NCBI GenBank assembly: GCA_005776885.1
Contig: SXOD01000057.1
Span: 1 to 32,345, forward strand
DNA length: 32,345 nucleotides
Origin: Planctomycetia bacterium
Lineage (GTDB): Bacteria > Planctomycetota > Phycisphaerae > Phycisphaerales > SM1A02
Direction of reading: 5' to 3'
The position numbers were made by a program, and so were the translations under genes. The notes beneath the pieces are model-generated. The model worked only from the letters and a program-made list of their open reading frames with translations. It did not search any database and was not told where the DNA came from. Of the stretch, positions 1 through 8,042 are shown piece after piece. The stretch's first letter is position 1. Every line of letters begins with the position of its first letter.

Positions 1-2270
1 ATGTCGACCAGGTTCTTGCCGATGTCATGGACGTCACCCGACACGGTGGCGAGCACCACCTTGGCGCGCGCGGGCCCGACGGCGCCCGAGCGCTGCATCG
101 CCGGCTCCAGGAGCGCGACCGCCTTCTTCATGACCTGGGCACTCTGCAGGACAAACGGCAGCTGCATGCGGCCGTCGGCAAATCGATCTCCCACCACCTT
201 CATTCCCGCGAGCAGGTGATTGTTGATGATGTCCAGCGGCGAGTAGGTCAGGAGCGCCTCGTCCAGCGTCTCCTGGAGCGTTGCGTCGTCACCCTGGACG
301 ATGTGGGCCTGGAGCCGATCCTCCATCGGGAGGTCGGCCAGCGTGGCCTTGGCCTCGGCCGCCTCTTCGCCGTCGGGGAAGAGGCCGATGAAGTGGATGA
401 GCGGGTCAAACTCGGGCGGCGTCCCGGCCGGGCGTCGCTCGCCACGGCAATCATGCAGCAGCCAGTGCGCGGCTTCCCATCGGCCCGCATCGATGCGGTC
501 GCGCGGCAGGATCTTGGAAGCATGGACGATGGCGGCGGCCAGGCCCCGCTCCCTCGCCTCCGAGAGGAAGACGCTGTTGAGCACGGTGCGCGCCGCCGGC
601 TTGAGCCCGAACGAGATGTTGCTGACGCCCAGCACGGACTGGCATCGGGGGAAGGCCTTCGCGATCGCCTCGATCCCCTCAAGCGTCTCCAGCCCGAGCC
701 GTCGATCATCCTCGTTCCCGGTGGCCACCGTGAACGTCAGGCAGTCAAAGAAGATGTCTTCCTCGCAGATCCCCCACTTCGAGGTCAGCAGGCCGTGGAG
801 CCGCGTTGCGATCTCCAGCTTTCTGGCCGCGGTGCGCGCCATCCCCGCCTTGGGATCCTCGTCGATGGTGAGCGCCACGACGGCCGCGCCGTGCCGGCGC
901 AGGAGCGGGCACACCTCGTCCAGCCGACGCTCGCCGTCCTCCAGGTTCACGCTGTTGACGATGCACCGTCCGGGCGCCGCCTCGAGCCCGGCCCGCAAGA
1001 CGCGCGCGTCGGTGGAGTCGAGCATGAGCGGCGCATCCACTTGCCGCACGAGCCGCGAGGCCAGCTCACGCATGTCGCGCACGCCGTCGCGGCCGACGAA
1101 GTCGACACAGACGTCAAGCACGTGGCTTCCGTCGCGCACTTCCTCGCGCGCCATCGCCATGAGGGCATCCCAATCCTCGGCGTCCAGGAGTCGCTTGAAC
1201 TTCCGGCTCCCATTGGCATTCAGGCGTTCGGCGACGACGAGGAAGGAGGAGTCCTGCCTGAACTCCACGGCGGAATAGAGGCTGCTGGCCGCCGCCACGG
1301 GTGCGGCGGGGGCGCGCTGGCCGCGCGTGGTGCCGTCAAGCAGTTCTCGCAACCCGGCGATGTGCTGCGGCGTCGTCCCGCAGCAGCCCCCCACCGCATC
1401 CACCGGGAGTTCCTCGACGAACCGTCGCATCGCCTTGGCGAATCCATCTGGCTGCAATGGGTAGTGGGTCTTCCCGTCCAGGAGCACGGGCAGCCCGGCA
1501 TTGGGGATGACACTGATGCGCCGATCCCACTCCCGCGCGATCCCGGCGACGTGCGGCAGCATCTCGATGGGCCCCGTGGCGCAGTTGAGGCCGAGGCTCT
1601 CGACGGGGTACCGGGAGAGGGCGTTCACCACCGCGCGGACGTCGCTTCCCAGGAGCAGCGTGCCCGATGTCTCCACCGTCACGGAGACAAAGATGGGGCG
1701 ATCACGCGGCGAGAGGCGCGCCCGCTCCAGCGCTTCCAGGCACGCGGTGACCGCGCACCGGATCTGCAGGAGGTCCTGGCACGTCTCGATGATGAATGCA
1801 TCGACGCCTCCCTCGAGCAGTCCCTCGGCTTGCTCCCGGTAGGACTCGAGCATGGGCTCCCACGCCGTGTTCCCCAGCGTGATGAGCTTGGTCCCTGGGC
1901 CCATCGATCCCGCCACGAACCTGGGCCGGCCCGGCGACGCCGCACGCTCGGCTGCGCGACGGGCGAGGCGTGCCGCTTCCACATTGAGCTCCCGCGCCCA
2001 TCCGACAAGCTCTTGGTCGAACTCGGCGGCCACCAGTCGATTGGCCCCGAACGAGTTGGTCTCCACGATGTCCGCGCCCGCGGCGAACATGGATGCGTGA
2101 ATCCGCTCGACTATGTCAGGACGGCTCCGCACCAGGACGTCGATGCAGTTGTCACGGCCGAGGTAGTCCCCTGCGGCGCAGTCGGGGCAGGCATGCACGC
2201 TGGTTCCCATCGCCCCGTCGAAGAGCACTGGGCCTCGATCCATTCTCGCGAGCAGGGTGGGCGTCGGCAT
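1..2270 (-). CDS. metH: Cobalamin-dependent methionine synthase (3' part beyond window)
   Basis: MetH moves the methyl group of methyl-tetrahydrofolate through cobalamin to homocysteine, making methionine in the cytosol. The frame starts at an ATG at 2270, with an in-frame TGA just upstream, and runs off the window after about 756 codons. E. coli MetH has about 1,227 residues, so roughly the last third is missing. The homocysteine domain opens with LFDGAMGT and keeps the three zinc cysteines: Cys230 in LNCATGP, and Cys296 and Cys297 in GGCCGTTP. A pterin-binding domain follows from about residue 330 (AERLNANGSRKFK, VLDVCVDFVGRDG). The last visible residues are the B12 motif, D746-V-H748-D-I-G751, where His748 matches the cobalt-ligating His759 of E. 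coli. The gene is divergent from the S41 peptidase operon. TAGCCT lies 9 nt before the ATG, suggesting a leaderless or nearly leaderless message. Identity is very secure. Confidence 0.96.
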   Translation of the reverse strand, partial: MPTPTLLARMDRGPVLFDGAMGTSVHACPDCAAGDYLGRDNCIDVLVRSRPDIVERIHASMFAAGADIVETNSFGANRLVAAEFDQELVGWARELNVEAARLARRAAERAASPGRPRFVAGSMGPGTKLITLGNTAWEPMLESYREQAEGLLEGGVDAFIIETCQDLLQIRCAVTACLEALERARLSPRDRPIFVSVTVETSGTLLLGSDVRAVVNALSRYPVESLGLNCATGPIEMLPHVAGIAREWDRRISVIPNAGLPVLLDGKTHYPLQPDGFAKAMRRFVEELPVDAVGGCCGTTPQHIAGLRELLDGTTRGQRAPAAPVAAASSLYSAVEFRQDSSFLVVAERLNANGSRKFKRLLDAEDWDALMAMAREEVRDGSHVLDVCVDFVGRDGVRDMRELASRLVRQVDAPLMLDSTDARVLRAGLEAAPGRCIVNSVNLEDGERRLDEVCPLLRRHGAAVVALTIDEDPKAGMARTAARKLEIATRLHGLLTSKWGICEEDIFFDCLTFTVATGNEDDRRLGLETLEGIEAIAKAFPRCQSVLGVSNISFGLKPAARTVLNSVFLSEARERGLAAAIVHASKILPRDRIDAGRWEAAHWLLHDCRGERRPAGTPPEFDPLIHFIGLFPDGEEAAEAKATLADLPMEDRLQAHIVQGDDATLQETLDEALLTYSPLDIINNHLLAGMKVVGDRFADGRMQLPFVLQSAQVMKKAVALLEPAMQRSGAVGPARAKVVLATVSGDVHDIGKNLVD

Positions 2271-2279
2271 TCCCGGTCA

Positions 2280-2285
2280 AGGCTA
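2280..2285 (-). promoter_or_regulatory. -10-like box TAGCCT of metH
   Basis: The minus strand reads TAGCCTtgaccgggaATG, with 9 nt between the hexamer and the metH start codon. The hexamer fits the TAnnnT pattern repeated at other transcription-unit heads here. No clear -35 was seen. Confidence 0.4.
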
Positions 2286-2358
2286 CGCCTTCGTGCTTTT
2301 ATCCGCAAGAACGGATGAATGACCTGCCGCCGCGCTCGGCACGCCACGCCAGCACGCC

Positions 2359-2364
2359 TACGAT
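2359..2364 (+). promoter_or_regulatory. -10-like box TACGAT of the S41-ABC operon
   Basis: The sequence reads TACGATtgtgcccATG, a 7-nt gap to the first gene of the operon, so transcription would begin at about the A of the ATG. TCGGCA 17 nt upstream matches four of six -35 bases. Confidence 0.5.
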
Positions 2365-2371
2365 TGTGCCC

Positions 2372-3892
2372 ATGTCTCACCGCTCCCAGACCCGACGAAC
2401 GACGCGCTTGTTCCACGCCACCCCTGCGCGCAGCATCGCCTGCTCGCTGGCGATCGGGGGCGGGGCACTCGTTGGCTGCCGCACGGGCGGCGTGCCGATG
2501 GCACCCGACGAGTTGTCCCGGTCGTCACGGGGACCGGCCGCCGGGGCCGCTTCGTCCCCTGCCGCGCTGGCTTCGGCCCCCCGTCGAGACATCGACATGG
2601 CGACGGCCGTGGAGAGCTTCGAGACCTGCTGGGAACTGGTGAACGAGAATCACTTTGACCCCGACTACAACGGTGTCGACTGGGCAGCGGTCCGAGTCGA
2701 GTTTGCGCCACGCGCCGCAGCCGTCACGACTCGCGCCCAACTGCGAAACCTCCTCAACGAGATGCTCGCGCGCCTGGGCCAGAGTCACTTTGGCGTGATG
2801 CCACCAGGGGGGTGGGATGAACCGAAGGAAAACGCTGCGCAGGCCGAAGATGGCCTGAGCGGTCTTTCCGTGCGATTCGTCGATGATTCGTACGTCGTGA
2901 CCGAAGTGAAGGCCGGGTCCCCCGCAGCCGCGGCCGGTGTCCAGGCCGGCTGGGTGGTCGATTCCATCGACGGCAACTTGGTCACCAGCGCGATCGGCGA
3001 CGAGGTGCCGGACCATTTGCGGCAACTGGTCGCCGAGCGGATGGTGGAGGAGAGGCTCGGCGGCGCACCGGAAACCGCGAAATCCGTGTCGTTTCGCGGG
3101 CCGGACGACGCGCCCCGCGAGGCCACGCTCACGCTGGAGCGAGATCGCTCCAGCAAGGTGAGCTTTGGGGTCCTTCCACCGATCACGGTCGAACTGAGCC
3201 ACCGCGAGCTCGGCGCCGGGGACTGGCTGGAGTGCGGGGCGACGCCCGCCGGCGGCGGCTCGACCCCTCGCGTCGGGTACATCTCGTTCACCGCATGGTT
3301 CCCGTCGATCGCCGCAGCGTTCGACCAGGCCATCGACGAACACCGGGGCTGTGACGCCATGGTGATCGACCTTCGTGGAAATCCCGGAGGCATCGGCCTG
3401 ATGGCCGCCGGTTTCGCGGGCCACTTCGTCCAGGAACCGACCAATCTGGGCGACATGATCGCGCGCACCGGGACGATTCACTTTCTGGCGCAGCCGCGCA
3501 CCGTCGCGGCCGGCGGTCGAGCGGTCAAGCCGTTCGACGGGCCGCTTGCGATTCTGCTCGATTCACAGACAGGCAGCACGAGCGAAGTGTTCGCCGGCGG
3601 GATGGTGGACGTCGGCCGCGCCGAGGCGTTCGGGGGACCAAGTGCCGGCGCCGCACTTCCCGCGAGCCTGGCCACGCTTCCCTCGGGCGATGTCTTCCTC
3701 TATGCCGTCGCCGACTTCCGCGTCACGAGCGGCAGCTCGATCGAAGGCGTCGGCGTCAGGCCAACGATCGAACCCGCGCCCGCCTTGGTCGACTATCGTG
3801 CCTCCCCCGATCCCACACTGCGCCAGGCCCTTCAATGGATCGCACTCGGCGCACCACCACGCCCCGCCGCCACTGGCACTCCTGAGAACTAA
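2372..3892 (+). CDS. S41-family (tricorn/IRBP-type) peptidase-like lipoprotein
   Basis: A predicted exported lipoprotein of 506 residues. The ATG at 2372 is chosen because it gives a basic N-terminus, a hydrophobic stretch and a lipobox LVGC with Cys36, and because a -10-like box lies 7 nt upstream. A low-complexity Ala/Ser/Pro linker follows. A helical S41 N-terminal region then ends in LGQSHFGVMPP, a candidate catalytic His. A PDZ-like segment (GSPAAAAGVQAGWVVDSIDG) precedes the peptidase core with DLRGNPGG and the nucleophile context GSTSEVFA (Ser404). The C-terminus GVGVRPTIEP is typical of S41. The Lys of CtpA/Prc-type enzymes is not evident, so it resembles the tricorn or IRBP branch. 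It is first in a tight operon with two LolA-like proteins and an ABC exporter, which suggests envelope proteolysis. The substrate is unknown. Confidence 0.85.
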   Translation: MSHRSQTRRTTRLFHATPARSIACSLAIGGGALVGCRTGGVPMAPDELSRSSRGPAAGAASSPAALASAPRRDIDMATAVESFETCWELVNENHFDPDYNGVDWAAVRVEFAPRAAAVTTRAQLRNLLNEMLARLGQSHFGVMPPGGWDEPKENAAQAEDGLSGLSVRFVDDSYVVTEVKAGSPAAAAGVQAGWVVDSIDGNLVTSAIGDEVPDHLRQLVAERMVEERLGGAPETAKSVSFRGPDDAPREATLTLERDRSSKVSFGVLPPITVELSHRELGAGDWLECGATPAGGGSTPRVGYISFTAWFPSIAAAFDQAIDEHRGCDAMVIDLRGNPGGIGLMAAGFAGHFVQEPTNLGDMIARTGTIHFLAQPRTVAAGGRAVKPFDGPLAILLDSQTGSTSEVFAGGMVDVGRAEAFGGPSAGAALPASLATLPSGDVFLYAVADFRVTSGSSIEGVGVRPTIEPAPALVDYRASPDPTLRQALQWIALGAPPRPAATGTPEN

Positions 3893-3896
3893 CGCC

Positions 3897-4796
3897 ATGC
3901 CCACCCCGCGACTTTCTCGATCGCCTCGTCACCTCTCCGCCCTCTGCGCTTGCCTCGCCTCCTTCACCATCGCCGCTGGGGCGCTGGCCCAGGCTGAGAA
4001 GCAGCCCACGCCGAATCAGCAGCCGGCACCGCAGCCGGCCGCCCAGCCGGACGCCCAGCCGGCCGACCTCCCGACCGTGGACGCGGTCGTCGAGAAGTTC
4101 CTTTCCGCGGTCGGTGGCAAGCAGGCCGCCGATGGGGTCAAGCAGTTCACCATGAAGGGAACGCTCACGATCCCCGGCGCGGGGATGTCTGGCGACCTCA
4201 CGATCTGGATGGCCTCGGACCCGGAACGCATGATCATGAAGATCACGCTCCCGGGCATGGGTGACATCCAAACGGGCATCGTGGGCGACGTCGGCTGGCA
4301 GTCCAACCCGATGATGGGCACCACGCTCATCGATGACAAGGACCTGGAGTCGATGCGGAATGAGTCGAAGGGCGTCGGCTCCGACCCGCGCACGGCGTTT
4401 GACGAGGTAGCGGTGGTCGGGATCGAGCCCTTTGAAGGAACTGCGTGCGTCCTCCTGCGCTGCTCCAAGGGCGAGAATGTGTCGACGCAGTTCTACGACC
4501 GCGAGAGCGGCCTCCTCATCGGCTCGCGCGACAAGGTCTCCAGCCAGATGGGCACGATCGAGGCCACCACGGTCATCGGCGACTACAAGGAGTTTGGCGC
4601 GGTCAAGGTCGCGACCAAGTTCACGAGCAAGACCATGGGCCAGTCGCAGGTCATGGAGTTCAAGGACGTGTCCTTCGACCCAATCGACGACTCGATCTTC
4701 GCGCTGCCTCCCGAAGTGGAGACGCTGGTCAAGCAGAAGAAGGACAAGGGTGACGCGGCCGCTCCCGCTGCGTCCACCGCAAACGAGACCCCATGA
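3897..4796 (+). CDS. Secreted LolA/LppX-like envelope protein
   Basis: A 299-residue exported protein. The ATG lies 4 nt after the S41 stop. The signal peptide is basic and then hydrophobic (LCACLASFTIAAGALAQA), and a Gln/Pro/Ala-rich linker follows. From about residue 60, VDAVVEKFLSAVGGKQAADG begins a fold like outer-membrane lipoprotein carriers or sorting proteins, with alternating beta segments such as FTMKGTLTIPGAGMSGDLTI, MIMKITLPGMGDIQTGI and VMEFKDVSFDPIDDSIFALP. That last phrase is common in LolA-type proteins. The C-terminus is a Lys-rich, then Ala-rich tail. The next gene encodes a diverged relative and overlaps by 4 bp. A lipid-carrying role is inferred from family and from the ABC genes downstream. 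A plain secreted protein of unknown function remains possible. Confidence 0.8.
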   Translation: MPTPRLSRSPRHLSALCACLASFTIAAGALAQAEKQPTPNQQPAPQPAAQPDAQPADLPTVDAVVEKFLSAVGGKQAADGVKQFTMKGTLTIPGAGMSGDLTIWMASDPERMIMKITLPGMGDIQTGIVGDVGWQSNPMMGTTLIDDKDLESMRNESKGVGSDPRTAFDEVAVVGIEPFEGTACVLLRCSKGENVSTQFYDRESGLLIGSRDKVSSQMGTIEATTVIGDYKEFGAVKVATKFTSKTMGQSQVMEFKDVSFDPIDDSIFALPPEVETLVKQKKDKGDAAAPAASTANETP

Positions 4797-5716
4797 CATC
4801 CGCTGGATTGATCGGCGTGCTGTGTATCGCCCTCCAGGACACGGCACCCGCCGCCACCGCCCCTGTTCCCACGGCGCCCGTTCAGGCGCCCGCCGACCAG
4901 GAGCACCGGATGGTCGCGACGCAGCGCAATGCCCGCGAACTCCCGGCGGACATGCCGCCGGATGTGCGTGCCGTCCTGCAGCGGTCATGGGACGCCGTCG
5001 GTGGGCCGGCTCCGCTTGCCCGGCTGAAGTCGCTCCAGTTCACGATGAAGGCGTCCGGTTCGGGCCCGGGCCTTCACCTCTCCATGTTGCTCGGCTCGGG
5101 TGGCGAAGTCATCATTCGGCAGCGGATGCCGGTGAACGACGCCATTGTCGAGCGGGGCTTCGATGGACAGGATGCCTGGTCGGCCGATTCTTCGACGGGC
5201 CAAGTCCGGTTGGTCGAGCCACGCGCCGTGATGCAGCAAGGGCTCGCTGCCGACGTGCTGGACGTCTACTCGCGCGCGATCACCACGAAGGGGCTCGCCT
5301 GGGACATCCGGCAGCCAGACGTCTTTGACGGCGTGCCGGTCGACATCGTGCGCATCTGGAGGTCCGGCGGCGGCTGGTCGGAACTGCTGCTGGACCAGGC
5401 GGACCACATTCCGCTCGCCATGCGAATCTCCAAACGGGACGTGGACGAGGTCGGCGCGATCGTGCGGTGGACGGAGCGCGTGCGGGTCGGCGGCGAGACG
5501 GGGTTTCTCCTGCCGCTCCTGACCACCACCGTGTCCGGCGACACGACGACGGAAGTTCGATTCTCGGATGTCGCCGCCGACACGCTGAGCCCCGCCCACT
5601 TCGCCGCGCCGCCCATCGTGAAGCAGCGCGCCAACGCCCTTCGCGCGCAAAAACTGGAGTTCCAGCCACAGCGCGCCCCGTCGCAGCCCTCCGTGCCAGG
5701 AAACACGCCGCAGTGA
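4793..5716 (+). CDS. Second LolA-like envelope protein (tandem paralogue)
   Basis: A 307-residue protein whose ATG overlaps the previous stop as ATGA, implying translational coupling. A short hydrophobic N-terminus (SAGLIGVLCIALQ) and an Ala/Pro/Thr linker resemble an export signal, though a weak one. The body parallels the upstream protein: VLQRSWDAVGGPAPLARLKS corresponds to its VEKFLSAVGG segment, LQFTMKASGSG to FTMKGTLTIPG, and VRFSDVAADTLSPAHFAAPP to the closing FKDVSFDP segment. I therefore read the two as an old tandem duplication. The function is unproven. Two LolA-like proteins encoded next to an ABC exporter could form a lipid or lipoprotein handling chain. Confidence 0.75.
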   Translation: MTSAGLIGVLCIALQDTAPAATAPVPTAPVQAPADQEHRMVATQRNARELPADMPPDVRAVLQRSWDAVGGPAPLARLKSLQFTMKASGSGPGLHLSMLLGSGGEVIIRQRMPVNDAIVERGFDGQDAWSADSSTGQVRLVEPRAVMQQGLAADVLDVYSRAITTKGLAWDIRQPDVFDGVPVDIVRIWRSGGGWSELLLDQADHIPLAMRISKRDVDEVGAIVRWTERVRVGGETGFLLPLLTTTVSGDTTTEVRFSDVAADTLSPAHFAAPPIVKQRANALRAQKLEFQPQRAPSQPSVPGNTPQ

Positions 5717-6681
5717 ACGAGACGCATTCGGTCATTCAGTTGAGTGGTGTGGCCAAGCAGTTTGGCGCCGTTCGGGCAGTGGACGGCATCGACTTCACCA
5801 TGCAGCGCGGCGAGATCTGCGGCTGCCTGGGCCCAAACGGCGCGGGCAAGAGCACGATGATCCGCATGATCCTTGCGATCATCCGGCCCGACGCCGGCTC
5901 GATCAGGGTGCTCGGCGGCGATCCCATCGACGCCAAGGATCGGTTGGGGTACCTGCCGGAGGAACGGGGGCTCTATCGCAAGATGAAGGTCGGCGCGTTC
6001 ATGGCCTACATGGGTCGCCTCAAGGGGTTGGCGGGCCTCGCAGCGCGGCGCCGGGCGGCCGAGGCGCTGGAGCGCATGGAACTTCCCGGCATCATGGATC
6101 GCAAGTGCTCCGACCTCTCCAAGGGCCAGCAGCAAAAGGTGCAGTTCGTGAGCTCGATCATCCACGAACCGGAGGTGCTCATCCTGGACGAGCCCTTCAG
6201 CGGCCTGGACCCCGTGAATCGAAGGCTCTTCCAGTCCGAGGTGCTTGCCCTTCGCGAGCGGGGAACGACCATCCTCTTCTCCACCCACCAGATGGAACAG
6301 GCTGAGCGGCTGTGTGATCGAGTCATGCTCGTCAACCGTGGGCGCAAGCTGCTGGATGCGTCGGTGGTCGATGCGCTCCGGCAGCCTGGACTGCGAGCGC
6401 TGGAAGCGGAGCCCGTCGCCGGCGCAACCCACGCGGCCAGCACGATCCTCGGGTTGGATGGTGTCCTCGCGGCAGTGCCGAACGAGGATGGGAAGACCAT
6501 CCGGATCGACCTGGCCAACGACGCCGACCAGCGTTCCGTGATGCGGCGGATCCTGGAGTCGGTCGACGTCCGATCCATCCAGGAGGCTCGCGTCACGCTG
6601 GACGACGTCTTCATTCACCTCGTGGGGGGCGCGGCCGCCGAGTCCGCCACGACACGGGCCTCCTCGGGAGTGCCGTCATGA
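5713..6681 (+). CDS. ABC transporter ATP-binding protein (NatA-like)
   Basis: A 322-residue cytoplasmic ATPase of an ABC-2 exporter. The GTG at 5713 overlaps the previous stop as GTGA. Walker A is GPNGAGKST at residues 40-48, the signature is LSKGQQQKVQF, Walker B is VLILDEPFSGLDP, and the switch His is in LFSTHQMEQAE. The LSKGQ signature and the 80-residue extension after the H-loop (a DUF4162-like region ending VTLDDVFIHLVGG) are typical of NatA/YhaQ-type sodium or drug exporters. It is followed by its permease with a 4-bp overlap. The substrate cannot be read from sequence. With LolA-like genes upstream, a lipid or envelope component is as plausible as sodium. Confidence 0.93.
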   Translation: MNETHSVIQLSGVAKQFGAVRAVDGIDFTMQRGEICGCLGPNGAGKSTMIRMILAIIRPDAGSIRVLGGDPIDAKDRLGYLPEERGLYRKMKVGAFMAYMGRLKGLAGLAARRRAAEALERMELPGIMDRKCSDLSKGQQQKVQFVSSIIHEPEVLILDEPFSGLDPVNRRLFQSEVLALRERGTTILFSTHQMEQAERLCDRVMLVNRGRKLLDASVVDALRQPGLRALEAEPVAGATHAASTILGLDGVLAAVPNEDGKTIRIDLANDADQRSVMRRILESVDVRSIQEARVTLDDVFIHLVGGAAAESATTRASSGVPS

Positions 6682-8042
6682 CGAAATCGCGTTCGTCGCA
6701 CTTTGCCCGTCGCGTCTCCGCCGTCGCGTGGCGCGAGTTTGTCTCGATGGTCTTCACCAAGGCCTTCATCTTCGGCGTGCTCATCGTGCCGGGGATCATG
6801 ATCGTGACCTTCGCCGTGATTCCGGCGCTCCTGCACGAGGGCCCGCGCGCGGTCACCGGTCGAGTCCTGGTGTTCGATCCCTCCGGCACGGTCGCCCCGG
6901 CGGCGCAGGCGGCGCTGGAGTCGATCCTCGCGCGACAGCTGGATCCCGCGGCGGACTTCGCCGAGGTCGGGACATCGGGCGCGGGTGGGACCGCCGGGCT
7001 GCTGGCTGCGACGGGGGCCAGCGCCGACACGGTCTCCGTTCGCTTTGAGTCGACCACCAAACCGGAATCCGAGCTCAAGAACCTTCTCAAGGTCGGTGAT
7101 TGCCTCGCCTATGCCATCGTCCCAGAAGGATTGCTTGCCGCACCTCCGGAGAAACAGGCGACCTACACCTTGGCGGTGGCGACGTGGACGTCGCCCAGCC
7201 ACACCAGCCTCTTCACTCGGTCGATCCGTGACGGCATCGTGAAGGCTCGGCTGGACGCCGCGGGCGAAGACCACGACGCCTTGAAGGCGCTCCTCGCCGC
7301 CCCCGAGGAGACGGCCATCCGGGTCTCGGAAGACGGCAACGTCGCCCCCGAGAGTGCCGCCGGACGCATGCTGATTCCCATGGGATTCATGATGCTGATG
7401 TGGATGGTGGTCTTCACCGGGGCCAATCAGCTGCTCACCTCGACCATCGAAGAGAAGTCGAACAAGGTGATGGAGGTGCTGCTCAGCGCGGCCAGCCCCT
7501 TCGAGCTGCTGACCGGCAAGGTGCTTGGCCAGGGTCTCGTGTCGCTCCTCATGCTTGGCATCTACGGTTCGCTCGGCGTCGCCGGGCTGGTCTTTGCCGC
7601 GATGGCAGACCTCGTGACCCCCATGAGCCTCCTGCTCCTGGTGTGCTACGGCGTGACCGCCTACTTCATGGTCGCCGCGATGATGGCGGCCGTCGGCAGC
7701 GCGGTCAATGACCTGAAGGAAGCGCAGTCGCTGGTGGGCCCCGTCATGCTCGTCGTCATGGTGCCGCTGATCCTCTGGCTTCCGATCAGCGAGAACCCCA
7801 ATGGCTGGGTCGCGGTCATCACGAGCTTCATCCCGCCGCTCACTCCCTTCGTGATGATCCTTCGCGCCACCGGGACCGCCGAGCCAATCCCCTTCTGGCA
7901 GATCCCGGCGACGATTGGCCTCTCCGTGATGGCCAGCATTGGCTTCCTCTGGGTCGCCTCCCGCATCTTCCGGGTGGGCGTGCTCATGCAAGGCAAGACG
8001 CCCACACCGATGGAGCTGCTGCGCTGGGCGATGGTGCGATGA
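6678..8042 (+). CDS. ABC-2 type permease (NatB-like)
   Basis: A 454-residue inner-membrane permease that pairs with the preceding ATPase; its ATG overlaps the ATPase stop. The first membrane span is near residues 25-50 (TKAFIFGVLIVPGIMIVTFA). A large extracytoplasmic domain of about 190 residues comes next, including KNLLKVGDCLAYAIVPEGLL. A cluster of five spans follows from about residue 235. Between the second and third spans the NatB/YhaP-type motif TIEEKSNKVMEVLLSAASPF is clear. The order matches ABC-2 permeases of the NatB family. Transported substrate is unknown. The C-terminus overlaps the next start by 4 bp. Confidence 0.9.
   Translation: MTKSRSSHFARRVSAVAWREFVSMVFTKAFIFGVLIVPGIMIVTFAVIPALLHEGPRAVTGRVLVFDPSGTVAPAAQAALESILARQLDPAADFAEVGTSGAGGTAGLLAATGASADTVSVRFESTTKPESELKNLLKVGDCLAYAIVPEGLLAAPPEKQATYTLAVATWTSPSHTSLFTRSIRDGIVKARLDAAGEDHDALKALLAAPEETAIRVSEDGNVAPESAAGRMLIPMGFMMLMWMVVFTGANQLLTSTIEEKSNKVMEVLLSAASPFELLTGKVLGQGLVSLLMLGIYGSLGVAGLVFAAMADLVTPMSLLLLVCYGVTAYFMVAAMMAAVGSAVNDLKEAQSLVGPVMLVVMVPLILWLPISENPNGWVAVITSFIPPLTPFVMILRATGTAEPIPFWQIPATIGLSVMASIGFLWVASRIFRVGVLMQGKTPTPMELLRWAMVR

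Noticed and set aside
27-2318. Long plus-strand open frame of 763 codons
   Set aside because: It is the antisense shadow of metH. The minus frame carries the zinc-cysteine and B12 motifs, whereas this one has no recognisable domain and skewed composition.
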